From Candidatus Martarchaeota archaeon (GTDB taxonomy: Archaea > Micrarchaeota > Micrarchaeia > Micrarchaeales > Micrarchaeaceae): 14,516 nucleotides of DNA. The DNA lies in assembly GCA_023485645.1 (NCBI GenBank), contig JAMCZM010000023.1:1-14516 (forward strand). The letters are read 5' to 3'. The notes below the pieces were generated by a model. That model was not told the origin of the DNA, searched no databases, and saw only the letters and a list, made by a program, of their open reading frames with translations. A program made the translations under genes and the position numbers. Shown piece after piece: positions 1 to 5,690 of this stretch. Each line of letters opens with the position of its first letter. Position 1 is the first letter of the stretch.

Positions 1-176
1 TCCTGCCTTTTTATTCCCATTATGTTATATGAGCGCTTATCGATTGCATTTCTTATTACTGCAAGATGATTGACAATCTCCTCAGGCTTTGTACCTTCAT
101 ATATGCCAAGACGTTTTATAGCAAGCCAGTCTTTGTATTTTACCATAAAATCTATGTATTCTTGCGGCTCTTCCAT
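1..176 (-). CDS. Hypothetical protein, N-terminal part (cut by window edge)
   Basis: An open frame runs from an ATG at 176-174 to the left edge without a stop, giving 58 codons. The peptide begins MEEPQEYIDFMVKYKDWL and is charged and helix-rich, with no signal peptide or membrane segment. I do not recognise the family. The start lies only 4 bases after the stop of the winged-helix gene (181-402), and that spacing argues for translation from the same transcript as the winged-helix protein and L40e. What the seen part shows is an intact, soluble-looking N-terminus; its function cannot be told from this fragment. Confidence 0.6.
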   Translation of the reverse strand, partial: MEEPQEYIDFMVKYKDWLAIKRLGIYEGTKPEEIVNHLAVIRNAIDKRSYNIMGIKRQ

Positions 177-180
177 AATA

Positions 181-402
181 TCACTTTGTATTTATTATAA
201 AATATCCTGCAGCTTTTTCACGTGCTACGCGTTTTATTATGCCTTTTTGTGCAAGCGTAACTAAGGTATTTGTGACCAAGCCCTTTGGCTTATTGCACTT
301 CCTCATTATATCATCAGCCGTCTTTATTGACGTATCCTTATTTGCTCCCAATTCCTTCATAGCTGAAAGAATCGACTCTTCTATAGGTGTAAGATCTGCC
401 AT
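181..402 (-). CDS. Small winged-helix DNA-binding-like protein (73 aa)
   Basis: The 73-residue product looks like a single winged helix-turn-helix domain. Residues 4-18 form a first helix (TPIEESILSAMKEL), residues 25-50 give two helices (KTADDIMRKC, then PKGLVTNTLVTLAQKG), and residues 54-72 (IIKRVAREKAAGYFII) give the beta-wing. Such stand-alone domains in archaea are usually transcription factors or nucleic-acid-binding accessories, but the target here is unknown. It starts 17 bases after rpl40e and its stop is 4 bases from the next start, so it is probably co-transcribed with a ribosomal gene. The fold assignment rests on pattern only. No ligand-binding or metal site is visible. Confidence 0.75.
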   Translation of the reverse strand: MADLTPIEESILSAMKELGANKDTSIKTADDIMRKCNKPKGLVTNTLVTLAQKGIIKRVAREKAAGYFIINTK

Positions 403-419
403 TTAACCACTCTTAAATA

Positions 420-572
420 TCACTTCTTCCTCTTGACCACTTTATTCTTTGATCTTAGAAACTTATATCCACAGCGCCTGCATTTTTCATTATTTATGCT
501 ATTGCGACCTTTGCATCTTCTACATACCTTTACTTTGCTTATCTCAGCATCAAAAACCGGGAACTTTCCCAT
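420..572 (-). CDS. rpl40e: Large-subunit ribosomal protein L40e (50 aa)
   Basis: This short gene encodes a 50-residue basic protein beginning MGKFPVFDAEISKVKVC. It carries a four-cysteine zinc ribbon: Cys17 and Cys20 (VCRRCKGRN) and Cys31 and Cys34 (KCRRCGYKFLR), followed by a Lys/Arg-rich tail. The length, the opening FP..DAEI.K, the CxxC-x10-CxxC spacing and the RCGY.FLR sequence are typical of archaeal L40e, a zinc-binding component of the 50S subunit. In eukaryotes the homologous protein is made as a ubiquitin fusion; here it stands alone. The ATG at 572-570 is preceded by a Shine-Dalgarno-like AAAGGTG. It heads an apparent operon with a winged-helix protein and a gene that runs off the window. 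Confidence 0.93.
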   Translation of the reverse strand: MGKFPVFDAEISKVKVCRRCKGRNSINNEKCRRCGYKFLRSKNKVVKRKK

Positions 573-579
573 ACATAAA

Positions 580-586
580 CACCTTT
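580..586 (-). promoter_or_regulatory. Ribosome binding site of rpl40e
   Basis: Read on the minus strand this is AAAGGTG, complementary to the 3' end of archaeal 16S rRNA, with 7 bases before the ATG at 572-570. A second ATG at 576-574 is out of frame and too close to the site, which favours 572 as the start. Confidence 0.6.
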
Positions 587-671
587 AATATAAAATTAAA
601 CATGCATTAATCAAAAATAGACAACACTTGCAGCTGCCCAGCATGCTTCTCTCATAATATATTAATAAAAG

Positions 672-679
672 CTTATATA
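672..679 (+). promoter_or_regulatory. Candidate TATA box before msrB
   Basis: The stretch CTTATATA, preceded by purine-rich AAAAG, resembles an archaeal BRE/TATA element. A start of transcription about 26 bases downstream would fall near 700 and leave a leader of roughly 50 bases before the msrB ATG at 755. A weaker TAAATA near 720-725 would instead give a leaderless message, so the true promoter is undecided. Confidence 0.4.
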
Positions 680-754
680 TCTTATGTATTTTTTTATTTT
701 TTAGTTATTAAGATATTGATAAATAGATGCATCCGCATAATATCTATAGATATC

Positions 755-1129
755 ATGGAAGAAAAGATAAAACTCAATAAATTAACTAAAGATGAAGAGC
801 GCATAATAATTCATAAGGGAACTGAAATGCCATTTAGTGGAGAATATGAAAAGGAGACACGAGAGGGCATTTATATCTGCAAACATTGTAATGCTCCGTT
901 ATATAAATCAAGTGATAAATTTGATGCGCAATGTGGATGGCCAAGTTTTGACCAGGAAATAGAAGGAGCAATAAAAAAGGTAAAAGATTCTGATGGAGAA
1001 CGCACAGAAGTTATATGCGCGAGGTGTGGAGCGCATTTAGGGCATGTTTTTTACGGGGAAGGCTTTACAAAAAAAGATACACGATATTGTATAAATTCTA
1101 TATCAATGAAATTTATACCTAAAAAATAA
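755..1129 (+). CDS. msrB: Peptide methionine-(R)-S-oxide reductase MsrB
   Basis: The product (124 aa) reduces the R-epimer of methionine sulfoxide in proteins. The full set of family marks is present: zinc-binding pairs CKHC (Cys42, Cys45) and CARC (Cys88, Cys91), the CGWPSF motif with the probable resolving Cys60, GAHLGHVF (93-100), and RYCINS with the catalytic Cys112 near the C-terminus. The length matches the stand-alone domain. The frame stays open upstream to a TTG at 716, but the ATG at 755 gives MEEKIKLNKL, aligning with usual MsrB N-termini, so I chose it. There is no signal peptide, so it should act in the cytoplasm. msrA follows 73 bases downstream on the same strand. Confidence 0.93.
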   Translation: MEEKIKLNKLTKDEERIIIHKGTEMPFSGEYEKETREGIYICKHCNAPLYKSSDKFDAQCGWPSFDQEIEGAIKKVKDSDGERTEVICARCGAHLGHVFYGEGFTKKDTRYCINSISMKFIPKK

Positions 1130-1173
1130 TTGTATATTTCAATTATTTATTGTAGTTCTATTAGTCATGTGCA

Positions 1174-1181
1174 TTTAAATA
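1174..1181 (+). promoter_or_regulatory. TATA box of msrA (leaderless mRNA)
   Basis: TTTAAATA is centred about 25 bases before the A of the msrA ATG, the usual archaeal distance from TATA centre to transcription start. No Shine-Dalgarno site precedes the ATG. Together these suggest msrA is transcribed from its own promoter with little or no leader. Confidence 0.5.
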
Positions 1182-1202
1182 AATTGATTTGAAGTTGTTA
1201 GT

Positions 1203-1742
1203 ATGACAAAAAATGAAAATTCTATAGTGTTTGGAGGCGGATGCTTTTGGTGCATAGAAGCTATATTCCAGATGATAAATGGAGTTATAAGTGTAATGCC
1301 AGGTTATGCTGGAGGTATTACAAAAAACCCCACATACGATAGCGTATGCAGCGGGGACACAGGCCATGCAGAAGTCATAAAAATAGAGTATAGCAATAGT
1401 TTAGACCTTAATATATTATTGCAAATATTTTTTGAAATGCATGATCCCACAACATTAAATAGACAGGGAGCGGATATTGGAACGCAGTATCGCTCAATAA
1501 TATTATATACTACTAATTTGCAAAAAGAGAGTATAGATAGATATATCCTAAAATTACAAAGTACATATGATAGAAAGATAGTAACAGAAATAAAAAAGCT
1601 TGATGTTTTTTATCCTGCAGAAGATTACCATGTAAATTATTATAAAAATAATGCTAAAACTCCATACTGCGGCATTGTTATTGGGCCTAAAATAGCAAAA
1701 ATAAAAAAGGAATTTGGCGCATTATTAAAGCAATCTTCATAA
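1203..1742 (+). CDS. msrA: Peptide methionine-(S)-S-oxide reductase MsrA
   Basis: The product (179 aa) reduces the S-epimer of methionine sulfoxide. The signature GGGCFWC is at residues 11-17 with catalytic Cys14. It is followed by PGYAGG (34-39), the GHAEV segment near residue 55, the FFEMHDPT segment, QGADIGTQYRS (88-98), and a late EDYHVNYY that fits the conserved active-site region. Further cysteines, Cys17 and the one in YCGIVIGP near the C-terminus, could serve in thiol recycling. No signal peptide is present. It lies between msrB and a CDGSH protein on the same strand, which supports a shared role in repair of oxidised proteins. Start at ATG 1203 agrees with the TATA box 25 bases upstream. 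Confidence 0.95.
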   Translation: MTKNENSIVFGGGCFWCIEAIFQMINGVISVMPGYAGGITKNPTYDSVCSGDTGHAEVIKIEYSNSLDLNILLQIFFEMHDPTTLNRQGADIGTQYRSIILYTTNLQKESIDRYILKLQSTYDRKIVTEIKKLDVFYPAEDYHVNYYKNNAKTPYCGIVIGPKIAKIKKEFGALLKQSS

Positions 1743-1764
1743 ATCTTTCTTGCATATTCTATTT

Positions 1765-1770
1765 AGGTGA
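1765..1770 (+). promoter_or_regulatory. Ribosome binding site of the CDGSH gene
   Basis: AGGTGA lies 5 bases before the ATG at 1776 and decides the start: the in-frame GTG at 1767 lies within this site and is therefore rejected. A leader with a clear site, 22 bases after the msrA stop, points to translation from the msrA message. Confidence 0.7.
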
Positions 1771-1775
1771 AAATA

Positions 1776-2060
1776 ATGAGAGTTATTGGACATAAAAGAG
1801 ATCATCCATACGCGATAAAATTAGGAGATCTTCCTGGATTTAAGAATTTAACGACAGACCAGAAGGTGCTTGATTACCAGATACATGCATGTGCATGCGG
1901 GCTTTCAAAGCATAAGCCATTTTGTGATGGTTCACATAAACATGCAATGGGGGAGGATGCAAATAAATGCTATTGCTATATAAATGGAGATAAAAGAGAG
2001 GAAATAACAGATAATAACGCATCACAAGAAATAAAGAAGATACCAAATGAATACGAATGA
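1776..2060 (+). CDS. CDGSH-type iron-sulfur protein
   Basis: The 94-residue product carries one CDGSH box: HACACGLSKHKPFCDGSH at about residues 37-54, in which three cysteines (CxC and C) and one histidine bind a [2Fe-2S] cluster. The cluster is redox-active and labile in mitoNEET and related proteins. The N-terminal 36 residues (MRVIGHKRDHPYAIKLGD) have the form seen in microbial CDGSH proteins, and there is no membrane anchor. Two further cysteines in a CYC triplet (near residues 65-67) do not form a second box. It follows msrA by 33 bases with its own Shine-Dalgarno site, so an electron-transfer or redox-sensing role with the Msr enzymes is plausible but inferred. Confidence 0.88.
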   Translation: MRVIGHKRDHPYAIKLGDLPGFKNLTTDQKVLDYQIHACACGLSKHKPFCDGSHKHAMGEDANKCYCYINGDKREEITDNNASQEIKKIPNEYE

Positions 2061-2071
2061 CAAACTTGCCA

Positions 2072-2087
2072 TTCTTTTTCTTTTTTA
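2072..2087 (+). terminator. T-rich terminator after the CDGSH gene
   Basis: Just after the CDGSH stop the plus strand reads TTCTTTTTCTTTTTTA, a pyrimidine run of the kind that stops archaeal RNA polymerase without a hairpin. It would end the msr-CDGSH transcript before trpS. No stem precedes it. Confidence 0.4.
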
Positions 2088-2131
2088 TACATAAGGCATA
2101 AAAGGCTTTTTTCTGTTCTATATGTGGTTTA

Positions 2132-3256
2132 ATGGCAAATGATTTTAGCATAACGCCCTGGAAGGTTGAAGGGACAGTAGATTATGATGTTTTTCTCAAA
2201 GATTCTGGAATAAGCAGAATAGATGACCAATTAAAAACGCGTATCGCAAAATATACAGGGGCATCTCATTTTATGATCCGACGCGAAATATATTATGCGC
2301 ATCGGGATCTCAACTGGTTATTAGATCAATATGAGAAAGGAAACCCATTTTATATATTCACAGGTAGGGGACCTTCTGGAGGAATGACAATTGGCCATTT
2401 GATGCCATTTGTATTAGCACAATGGCTGCAGGAGAAATTTGGTGTAGACGTATATATACAGATGAGCGATGAAGAAAAGTACTTGTCTAAAAAGGACCCA
2501 AATGTCACACTAGAGGATATCCACAAGATAGGATATGAAAATATGCTTGATATAGTATCGCTTGGCTTCAAACAGAGCAAAACTAAGGTATTCTTTGATA
2601 CGGATAATGCAAAAACGTTATATAAAAATGCGGTCCGTGTGGCAAAGCATATAACATTCTCTACAGTCAAAGACGCTTTTGGCTTTGGCAATGACATGAA
2701 TATAGGATTAATTTTTTACACTAGCATGCAGGCTGCCCCAGCATTTTTAAAATCAGTAGAAGAACATAAAAATGTGCCATGTTTGGTTCCGCTTGCTATC
2801 GACCAAGATGTGCATCTTAGATTGGCAAGGGATGTTGCACCAAAGCTTGGATATTATAAACCCGCACTTATACACTCAAAATTCCTTCCAGGACTTGATG
2901 GGTCGTCAAAAATGTCATCAAGTGATAAAAACAATACGATATATTTAACTGATACGGAAGAGGAGGTACGCGTAAAGATAAATAGAGCGTTGACAGGACA
3001 GCAGGCAACAGCAGAATTGCAAAAAAAATATGGGGGTAATCCAGACAAATGCGTAGTATGCCAGTATTATAAGTATTTCTTTGAACCAGATGATAAAAAA
3101 TTAAACGGAATATTTGAAGCGGAAAGAAACGGAAGCATGCTTGCAGGGGAGCATAAAAAACATTTGGCTGAGACAATAAATGCATTTCTTAAAAAACACA
3201 GGCAGAAAAAAGAGATTTACAGAAAGAAAATAGACAAATATATAGTAGTTGACTGA
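2132..3256 (+). CDS. trpS: Tryptophanyl-tRNA synthetase (archaeal/eukaryotic type)
   Basis: The 374-residue enzyme charges tRNA-Trp with tryptophan. It opens with TPWKVEGTVDYD (8-19), a mark of the archaeal/eukaryotic branch. It has the class I signature as GRGPSGGMTIGHL (78-90), where TIGH replaces HIGH, and KMSSS at 260-264 in place of KMSKS. LAIDQDVHLRLARD (221-234) matches the conserved core before the KMSSS loop. A late CVVC pair sits near residues 306-309 in the anticodon-binding half. The length is typical. It stands alone between the redox cluster and a convergent prenyl synthase whose stop is only 15 bases away. A TATA-like ATAAAAG around 2098-2104 would suit a near-leaderless message. 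Confidence 0.96.
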   Translation: MANDFSITPWKVEGTVDYDVFLKDSGISRIDDQLKTRIAKYTGASHFMIRREIYYAHRDLNWLLDQYEKGNPFYIFTGRGPSGGMTIGHLMPFVLAQWLQEKFGVDVYIQMSDEEKYLSKKDPNVTLEDIHKIGYENMLDIVSLGFKQSKTKVFFDTDNAKTLYKNAVRVAKHITFSTVKDAFGFGNDMNIGLIFYTSMQAAPAFLKSVEEHKNVPCLVPLAIDQDVHLRLARDVAPKLGYYKPALIHSKFLPGLDGSSKMSSSDKNNTIYLTDTEEEVRVKINRALTGQQATAELQKKYGGNPDKCVVCQYYKYFFEPDDKKLNGIFEAERNGSMLAGEHKKHLAETINAFLKKHRQKKEIYRKKIDKYIVVD

Positions 3257-3271
3257 TAATTATAGAATATA

Positions 3272-4153
3272 TTACTCTTTAATTAAAATAAGATTAGCAT
3301 AATTTAACAGCATACTATTTGGATCCATCTCCTTTATGCCACCAATAGCTCTAGATACATATTTATTATTCATTAATACCGCTTTTGATATGGCCTCCTT
3401 TTTACTTATATTTTCCTGCAATTTCAATATATTAACGATATTTGCTTCTTTTGCAGCTTTTTTTGAGGCATATGCACTAGAACTCTGTGTAAATTCTAAT
3501 ATATCATCGCGTATCTGAAAAGCTATACCTAAATTAAGCCCATAATCATACATGTTTATCTTTGATTTATGGTCTTTGTATATTGCGGCTATGCTACTTG
3601 AGGTTCCTATTAGAGATGCAGTTTTTAGTATTGCTATTTTTATGTATTTATCAACATCTATCTTTGAAATATTATTCTGATATTTGTAATCTATCGATTC
3701 ACCTGCACACATTTTCATAGCTGCATCAGATATCGAATACATCACATTGCTACCATATTTTGAAGATAATTGTATCGCCTTCGATATAAGAGCATCCCCT
3801 GCAAGTATTGCATAGTTGTTATTGAATTTATAATTAACACTATCAATGCCGCGTCTCTCACGCTCCTTATCTATTATATCATCATGCACAAGAGATGAAA
3901 CATGAAGCAATTCAATTGCTGATGCAAGATCAACAAACAGTTCAAGATTATAATTTAGTATATGCGCACCTAATAAAACCATTGTTGGGCGTATCATCTT
4001 CCCATGCGATTGAAGAAGATGAGTCGAAGGTTGATACAACTCATCTGTAATAAAATCATTATTTGTAAATGAAGTTAAACGATCATATACCTGCTTTATA
4101 CCACTATGTACTGCATCTGGCAGATTCAATTTTAAATGGTCGTCGCTCGCCAT
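3272..4153 (-). CDS. Polyprenyl diphosphate synthase, atypical second Asp motif
   Basis: A trans-isoprenyl diphosphate synthase of 293 aa, which extends allylic diphosphates with isopentenyl diphosphate. Visible marks are GKMIRP (51-56), the first Asp-rich motif DDIID (91-95) followed by the RR pair at 100-101, and the second motif FQIRDDILEF (212-221). The second motif ends in Glu220 where most members have Asp, and the Gly/Lys-rich loop that normally follows is replaced by an Ala/Ser/Lys-rich stretch. The residue five before the first motif is Ser86, not the aromatic residue typical of short-product or type I archaeal GGPP synthases, so a longer product is possible. It may supply archaeal lipid chains, a quinone tail or a sugar carrier lipid; which one is not shown. 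Confidence 0.88.
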   Translation of the reverse strand: MASDDHLKLNLPDAVHSGIKQVYDRLTSFTNNDFITDELYQPSTHLLQSHGKMIRPTMVLLGAHILNYNLELFVDLASAIELLHVSSLVHDDIIDKERERRGIDSVNYKFNNNYAILAGDALISKAIQLSSKYGSNVMYSISDAAMKMCAGESIDYKYQNNISKIDVDKYIKIAILKTASLIGTSSSIAAIYKDHKSKINMYDYGLNLGIAFQIRDDILEFTQSSSAYASKKAAKEANIVNILKLQENISKKEAISKAVLMNNKYVSRAIGGIKEMDPNSMLLNYANLILIKE

Positions 4154-4180
4154 TAAATCATATCTATATTTGAATATAAG

Positions 4181-4189
4181 TTTATAAAT
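4181..4189. promoter_or_regulatory. TATA element in the divergent prenyl synthase/cysS spacer
   Basis: TTTATAAAT is nearly symmetric and can act on either strand. On the minus strand it is centred about 32 bases before the prenyl synthase ATG at 4153, giving a very short leader. The 81-base spacer holds both promoters, so the two genes may influence each other. Confidence 0.45.
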
Positions 4190-4201
4190 TGATAAGTATC
4201 A

Positions 4202-4209
4202 TTATATTA
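4202..4209 (+). promoter_or_regulatory. Candidate TATA box of cysS
   Basis: TTATATTA is centred roughly 29 bases before the TTG start of cysS at 4235, so transcription would begin a few bases before the start codon. A GTGAT close to the TTG may assist initiation, although its spacing of 3 bases is short for a Shine-Dalgarno site. Confidence 0.4.
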
Positions 4210-4234
4210 ACTAGTTAAAGAGTGTTGTGATATC

Positions 4235-5671
4235 TTGATTATATACGATTCATTAAGCAGAAGTTATAAGGAGCTTGTACCTATTGCAAAAAATAAAATA
4301 AATCTCTTTGTATGTGGGCAGACAGTTTATGATGATGCGCATATAGGCCATGCAAAATTATACACAAACTTTAGCGTAATTGTAAGATGGCTTAGGTATC
4401 TAAAATATGATGTAACGTATATACAAAATATAACAGATGTTGATGATAAAATAATAAAAAGAGCAAATGAAACGCATAGGGATCCTATAGAGCATGCAAG
4501 ATTCTATGAAAAAAGATTAATGGAGGATATGAAAAGCATTGGTAATAATGATGTAGATATGTTTCCTCGATCGCATGATTATATAAAAGAAATAAAAATG
4601 CAGATACAAAAATTAATTGATAATGGATATGCTTACGTTATAGACAATGACGTTTATTACAATGTAAAAAAATTTAGTGATTATACAAAATTATCAGGCA
4701 TTTCACTTGATGAATTAGATAGGCATAGAATTGAGCCAAATTCCAAAAAAATAAACAGCTATGATTTTTCACTTTGGAAGGGTGCGAAAGAAAATGAACC
4801 AGCATGGAGCATAGATTTGCTTGTGAATGGCAAAGTTATATTTGTAAAAGGAAGGCCAGGATGGCATATTGAGGACACTGCAATAACAGAGAGCATATTT
4901 GGTCCGCAATATGATATACATGGAGGTGCAAAAGAGCTCATATTTCCACACCATACAAACGAAATAGCGCAAGAAGAAGCCGCATCCGGAAAACACCCGA
5001 TGGTTAAATATTGGATGCATTCTGGCGTAACAAAACTAAATGGGGAAAAAATGAGCAAAAGCCTCAAAAATTTTATAACGATACGTGAAGTACTTAAAAA
5101 ATACCACCCAGAAGCAATAAGACTTATGATAGAGTCCACCCATTATACAAAGGACATTGATCATCGTGATGCAATTATGGATGAGGCAACAGCAAAGATT
5201 CGTGAGATGTACATAACACTTTCTTTATTTTATAATAGTAAAAATATAGACGCGCCAAATTCAAATAGTTATATTGAGCTTGAATCACGTCTTAATGAAT
5301 TTGAGACGCAGTTTAAAAATGCAATGAATGATGATTTTAACACACCCCTTGCAATCACAGTATTATATAGTCTAATAAAATACATTAAGAGTTTTATTGA
5401 ATCAGAAAATTCTGTCACAATAAGCGAACGTGATAATGTACTAAAACGAATAAATGAGCTATCCCACATAATAGGTATTTTGGATATGGATTATTATAAA
5501 AAGGAACTGCCAGATACTGCCAAAGAGCTAATTGAAAAACGGGCAAAATTCAGAACAAGTAATGACTTTGCAAGTTCTGATAAAATAAGAAATGAACTCT
5601 CGAAAAAATTCTGCATTGGCATCCAGGATTTAAAAGATAAAATTCTTTGGTATTGGATCCCACAAATATAA
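4235..5671 (+). CDS. cysS: Cysteinyl-tRNA synthetase, zinc-site Cys replaced by Asp
   Basis: The 478-residue enzyme charges tRNA-Cys. It has the class I HIGH motif (36-39) in CGQTVYDDAHIGHA, the TDVDDKII segment (67-74), GRPGWHIE (206-213), FPHHTNEIAQ (237-246) and KMSKS at 272-276. In E. coli the active-site zinc that recognises the cysteine thiol is held by Cys28, Cys209, His234 and Glu238. The equivalents here are Cys27, Asp214, His239 and Glu243, with the same 25-residue spacing between the second and third ligand, so only the second ligand changes. The start is TTG; no ATG lies nearby in frame and the product begins MIIYDSLSR as in other members. The 3' end converges with the flippase gene. 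Confidence 0.96.
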   Translation: MIIYDSLSRSYKELVPIAKNKINLFVCGQTVYDDAHIGHAKLYTNFSVIVRWLRYLKYDVTYIQNITDVDDKIIKRANETHRDPIEHARFYEKRLMEDMKSIGNNDVDMFPRSHDYIKEIKMQIQKLIDNGYAYVIDNDVYYNVKKFSDYTKLSGISLDELDRHRIEPNSKKINSYDFSLWKGAKENEPAWSIDLLVNGKVIFVKGRPGWHIEDTAITESIFGPQYDIHGGAKELIFPHHTNEIAQEEAASGKHPMVKYWMHSGVTKLNGEKMSKSLKNFITIREVLKKYHPEAIRLMIESTHYTKDIDHRDAIMDEATAKIREMYITLSLFYNSKNIDAPNSNSYIELESRLNEFETQFKNAMNDDFNTPLAITVLYSLIKYIKSFIESENSVTISERDNVLKRINELSHIIGILDMDYYKKELPDTAKELIEKRAKFRTSNDFASSDKIRNELSKKFCIGIQDLKDKILWYWIPQI

Positions 5672-5687
5672 AATATAAATTTATATT
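5672..5687. terminator. 16-bp perfect palindrome between convergent genes, likely two-way terminator
   Basis: AATATAAATTTATATT is a perfect inverted repeat filling nearly all of the 19-base gap between the stop codons of cysS and the flippase gene. On the plus strand a run of seven T follows at 5699-5705, already inside the flippase 3' end. On the minus strand a T-rich stretch follows as well. Position and symmetry suggest a transcription end signal for both genes, but an all-AT stem is weak. Confidence 0.4.
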
Positions 5688-5690
5688 AAT

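Noticed and set aside
716..754. In-frame N-terminal extension of MsrB from a TTG at 716
   Set aside because: The extra 13 residues match no usual MsrB start, and the ATG at 755 gives a normal N-terminus. The TTG lies in the promoter/leader region.
4759..5139. Minus-strand open frame opposite cysS
   Set aside because: It covers the conserved GWHIE to KMSKS part of cysS and arises from the coding constraint on the other strand.
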